Shown here: in pieces, positions 62,471-64,000 of the stretch
Position numbering within the stretch: position 1 is the stretch's first letter
Layout: every line of letters begins with the position of its first letter
From: Microcebus murinus
Lineage: Eukaryota > Chordata > Mammalia > Primates > Cheirogaleidae
Reading direction: 5' to 3'
Assembly (NCBI RefSeq): GCF_040939455.1
Contig: NC_134110.1
Span: forward strand, 96,625,001 to 96,689,000
Length of the DNA: 64,000 bases
Position numbers and translations under genes: made by a program
Notes under the pieces: model-generated
The model's database searches: none
What the model saw: the letters and a program-made list of their open reading frames with translations, nothing else
What the model was told of the DNA's origin: nothing

Positions 62471-64000
62471 AGATATTTAAGAGGTGGTTTTGACACAAAG
62501 TGTGTCACCATCATCACCACCTATATCCACTCTCCACTCCCCGAAATACCTAGACATGAAGAGATCATTAAATAAATTGGTCCTTCCATATGCAGAACAC
62601 TCTGTGACAATCAAACACTGAGGCAGAGGTGCACATTCTGCAGATGAAAAGCTCACGTGACTAAGTCAACAGAACAGCTCTGGTTATGTTTTGAACAGTG
62701 CAGTGCAGCAGTGGCCAGGAAGACCTGGAGGAACTCGCTCTGTCAACCACTGTATCTTCTTCATCTTGCAGGGGATGGGTTGAAAACAGAATGGGAGGCG
62801 AAGAGAGGAAGGGCTCTTTATGACCTTATTTACTAATTAAATATTTAAAATATAGCATTGGGACATGATTTATATTTCAAGAGACAATAAAAAAGGAAAG
62901 TGCTGTAAGATTAAGTTACTCCTAAGAACAATAATGACTTACTGAATCCTAAGGAAAGCCAACTAAGTTATAAGTTTAAAAGAACATAAATAAATTTGTT
63001 AAAACTTTGAGGCTATTTAACAATCTTGAAATACAAACAGGTAAATTCTTAACATATTAATTCTAGAAATCTAGAAGTCCCGGCATTAGACTTCAAGGGA
63101 CTGTAAAAATATTGATTCCTTATAAATCACACTTTTAATATTACATTCTTTATTCACAAACTGAGACTAGGATCTCTTTGCTTTTGGTACCATTTTGCCC
63201 CAGACCATTGCCATAATAAATTAGCAGCAGCACATGAAATTGAGTAGATGACAAGCTCATATTCACTCTTTTCCAAATGTACCCAAGAGCCCCACTTTTC
63301 CCACTCAGTGGAAGGCTGCTCGTTCTGAAATCCTTTGCAGCAACTAGCCTTTAGCCTCCCCATTTCCCTCACTGAAAGGCGAGGATTCAGGAGGACAGCA
63401 GCCCTGTGTGCCCTCCCCTAGCACCCACTGAAATCCAAACACTGGTTGAATTACCGCCCCCCACCGGGCTCCTGGTGTGCCCGCAACTGAAAGTGTCTTG
63501 GGAAGGTGTTTTATTCGAACTCTCGTTTCTCACACATCTCCTGTCTTCATTTGCCACAGTTAGGCTGGTAAGTAGGCATTAAAATTTTCAGAACTCACTG
63601 TCATTGGGTCCAAAAATAAATGAAGACGATTACTAAAACAAATGACGGAACAGCCCAGACTAGCTGTCTTTTCCAAAAAGATGGCAGTAAATGGTTAGTT
63701 AGAAAAGGCTCTTGAGAAAAATTCAGGGATTGCAGGTAACCCACAAATGCCTGGTTTGGCTAACTGGGTGGGCAGCAGTGCCTGACAACTGCTCAGGTTC
63801 AGCCACAGGAGGAACAGGCCTAGGAGCAATGCCAGTCTGAGGTGCTTCTAGAACATTCAGAGGAAGATGTCCAGTTGGATTCCGGACTGGAGCTTGAGAA
63901 AAACCCATGAAGAATATATATTTGATGAATCATTAGATAACGGCTGAAGAAAAAGAAGTGAATAAATCCATCATACATATAGGAGAGAAGAAAAATATGG
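62471..64000. other. Unassigned sequence
   Basis: No recognised gene or repeat to the end of the window. Confidence 0.35.

Overview
The window is mammalian nuclear DNA from a largely non-coding, AT-rich region. It contains no intact host gene that I can recognise, and no rRNA, tRNA or CRISPR array. The species signal is a lemur-type Alu at 40041-40395. Its second half carries the linker and the 'AGTTGGCCAATTAATTTC' stretch typical of strepsirrhine Alus. An old dimeric AluJ-like copy lies at 34331-34647. A piggyBac-type DNA transposon at 56253-56926 also fits, because piggyBac elements have been reported in the mouse lemur. A Malagasy lemur, possibly Microcebus, is the best inference; no single-copy gene here proves it.

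Layout. 1-7 kb: AT-rich unique sequence, a gammaretrovirus-like solo LTR (about 1690-2052) with duplicated CCAAT boxes, a MIR and a Tigger-type DNA transposon (2703-3295). 7-19 kb: dinucleotide tracts, two old LTRs, L2 and MIR copies, and unique AT-rich blocks that resemble conserved non-coding DNA. 19.5-21.3 kb: an old L1 ORF2 segment broken by later L1 3' ends, then a 260-bp composite tetranucleotide tract. 27-33 kb: a perfect 23-bp inverted repeat, then a long minus-strand L1 split by a retrocopy of ADAM32 (30940-32860). 33-45 kb: L2, two Alus, an ERV1-type LTR, MIR and an AT satellite. 46-54 kb: mostly unique sequence, a CpG-richer block and nested old LTRs. 55.4-57 kb: a minus-strand L1 split by the piggyBac element. 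57-64 kb: MER5A, MIR and L2 in unique sequence.

Two items deserve most attention. The ADAM32 retrocopy has a target-site duplication, a poly(A) tail and a poly(A) signal. It was apparently made from an unusual mRNA: exon 1 is joined directly to exon 3, and the transcript ends early through an alternative 3' end inside the disintegrin region. The piggyBac element is a 666-bp internally deleted copy with exact TTAA duplications. It keeps the cysteine-rich C-terminus of a transposase on its minus strand. No two genes in the window act together; the content is a layered record of retrotransposition and DNA transposition.
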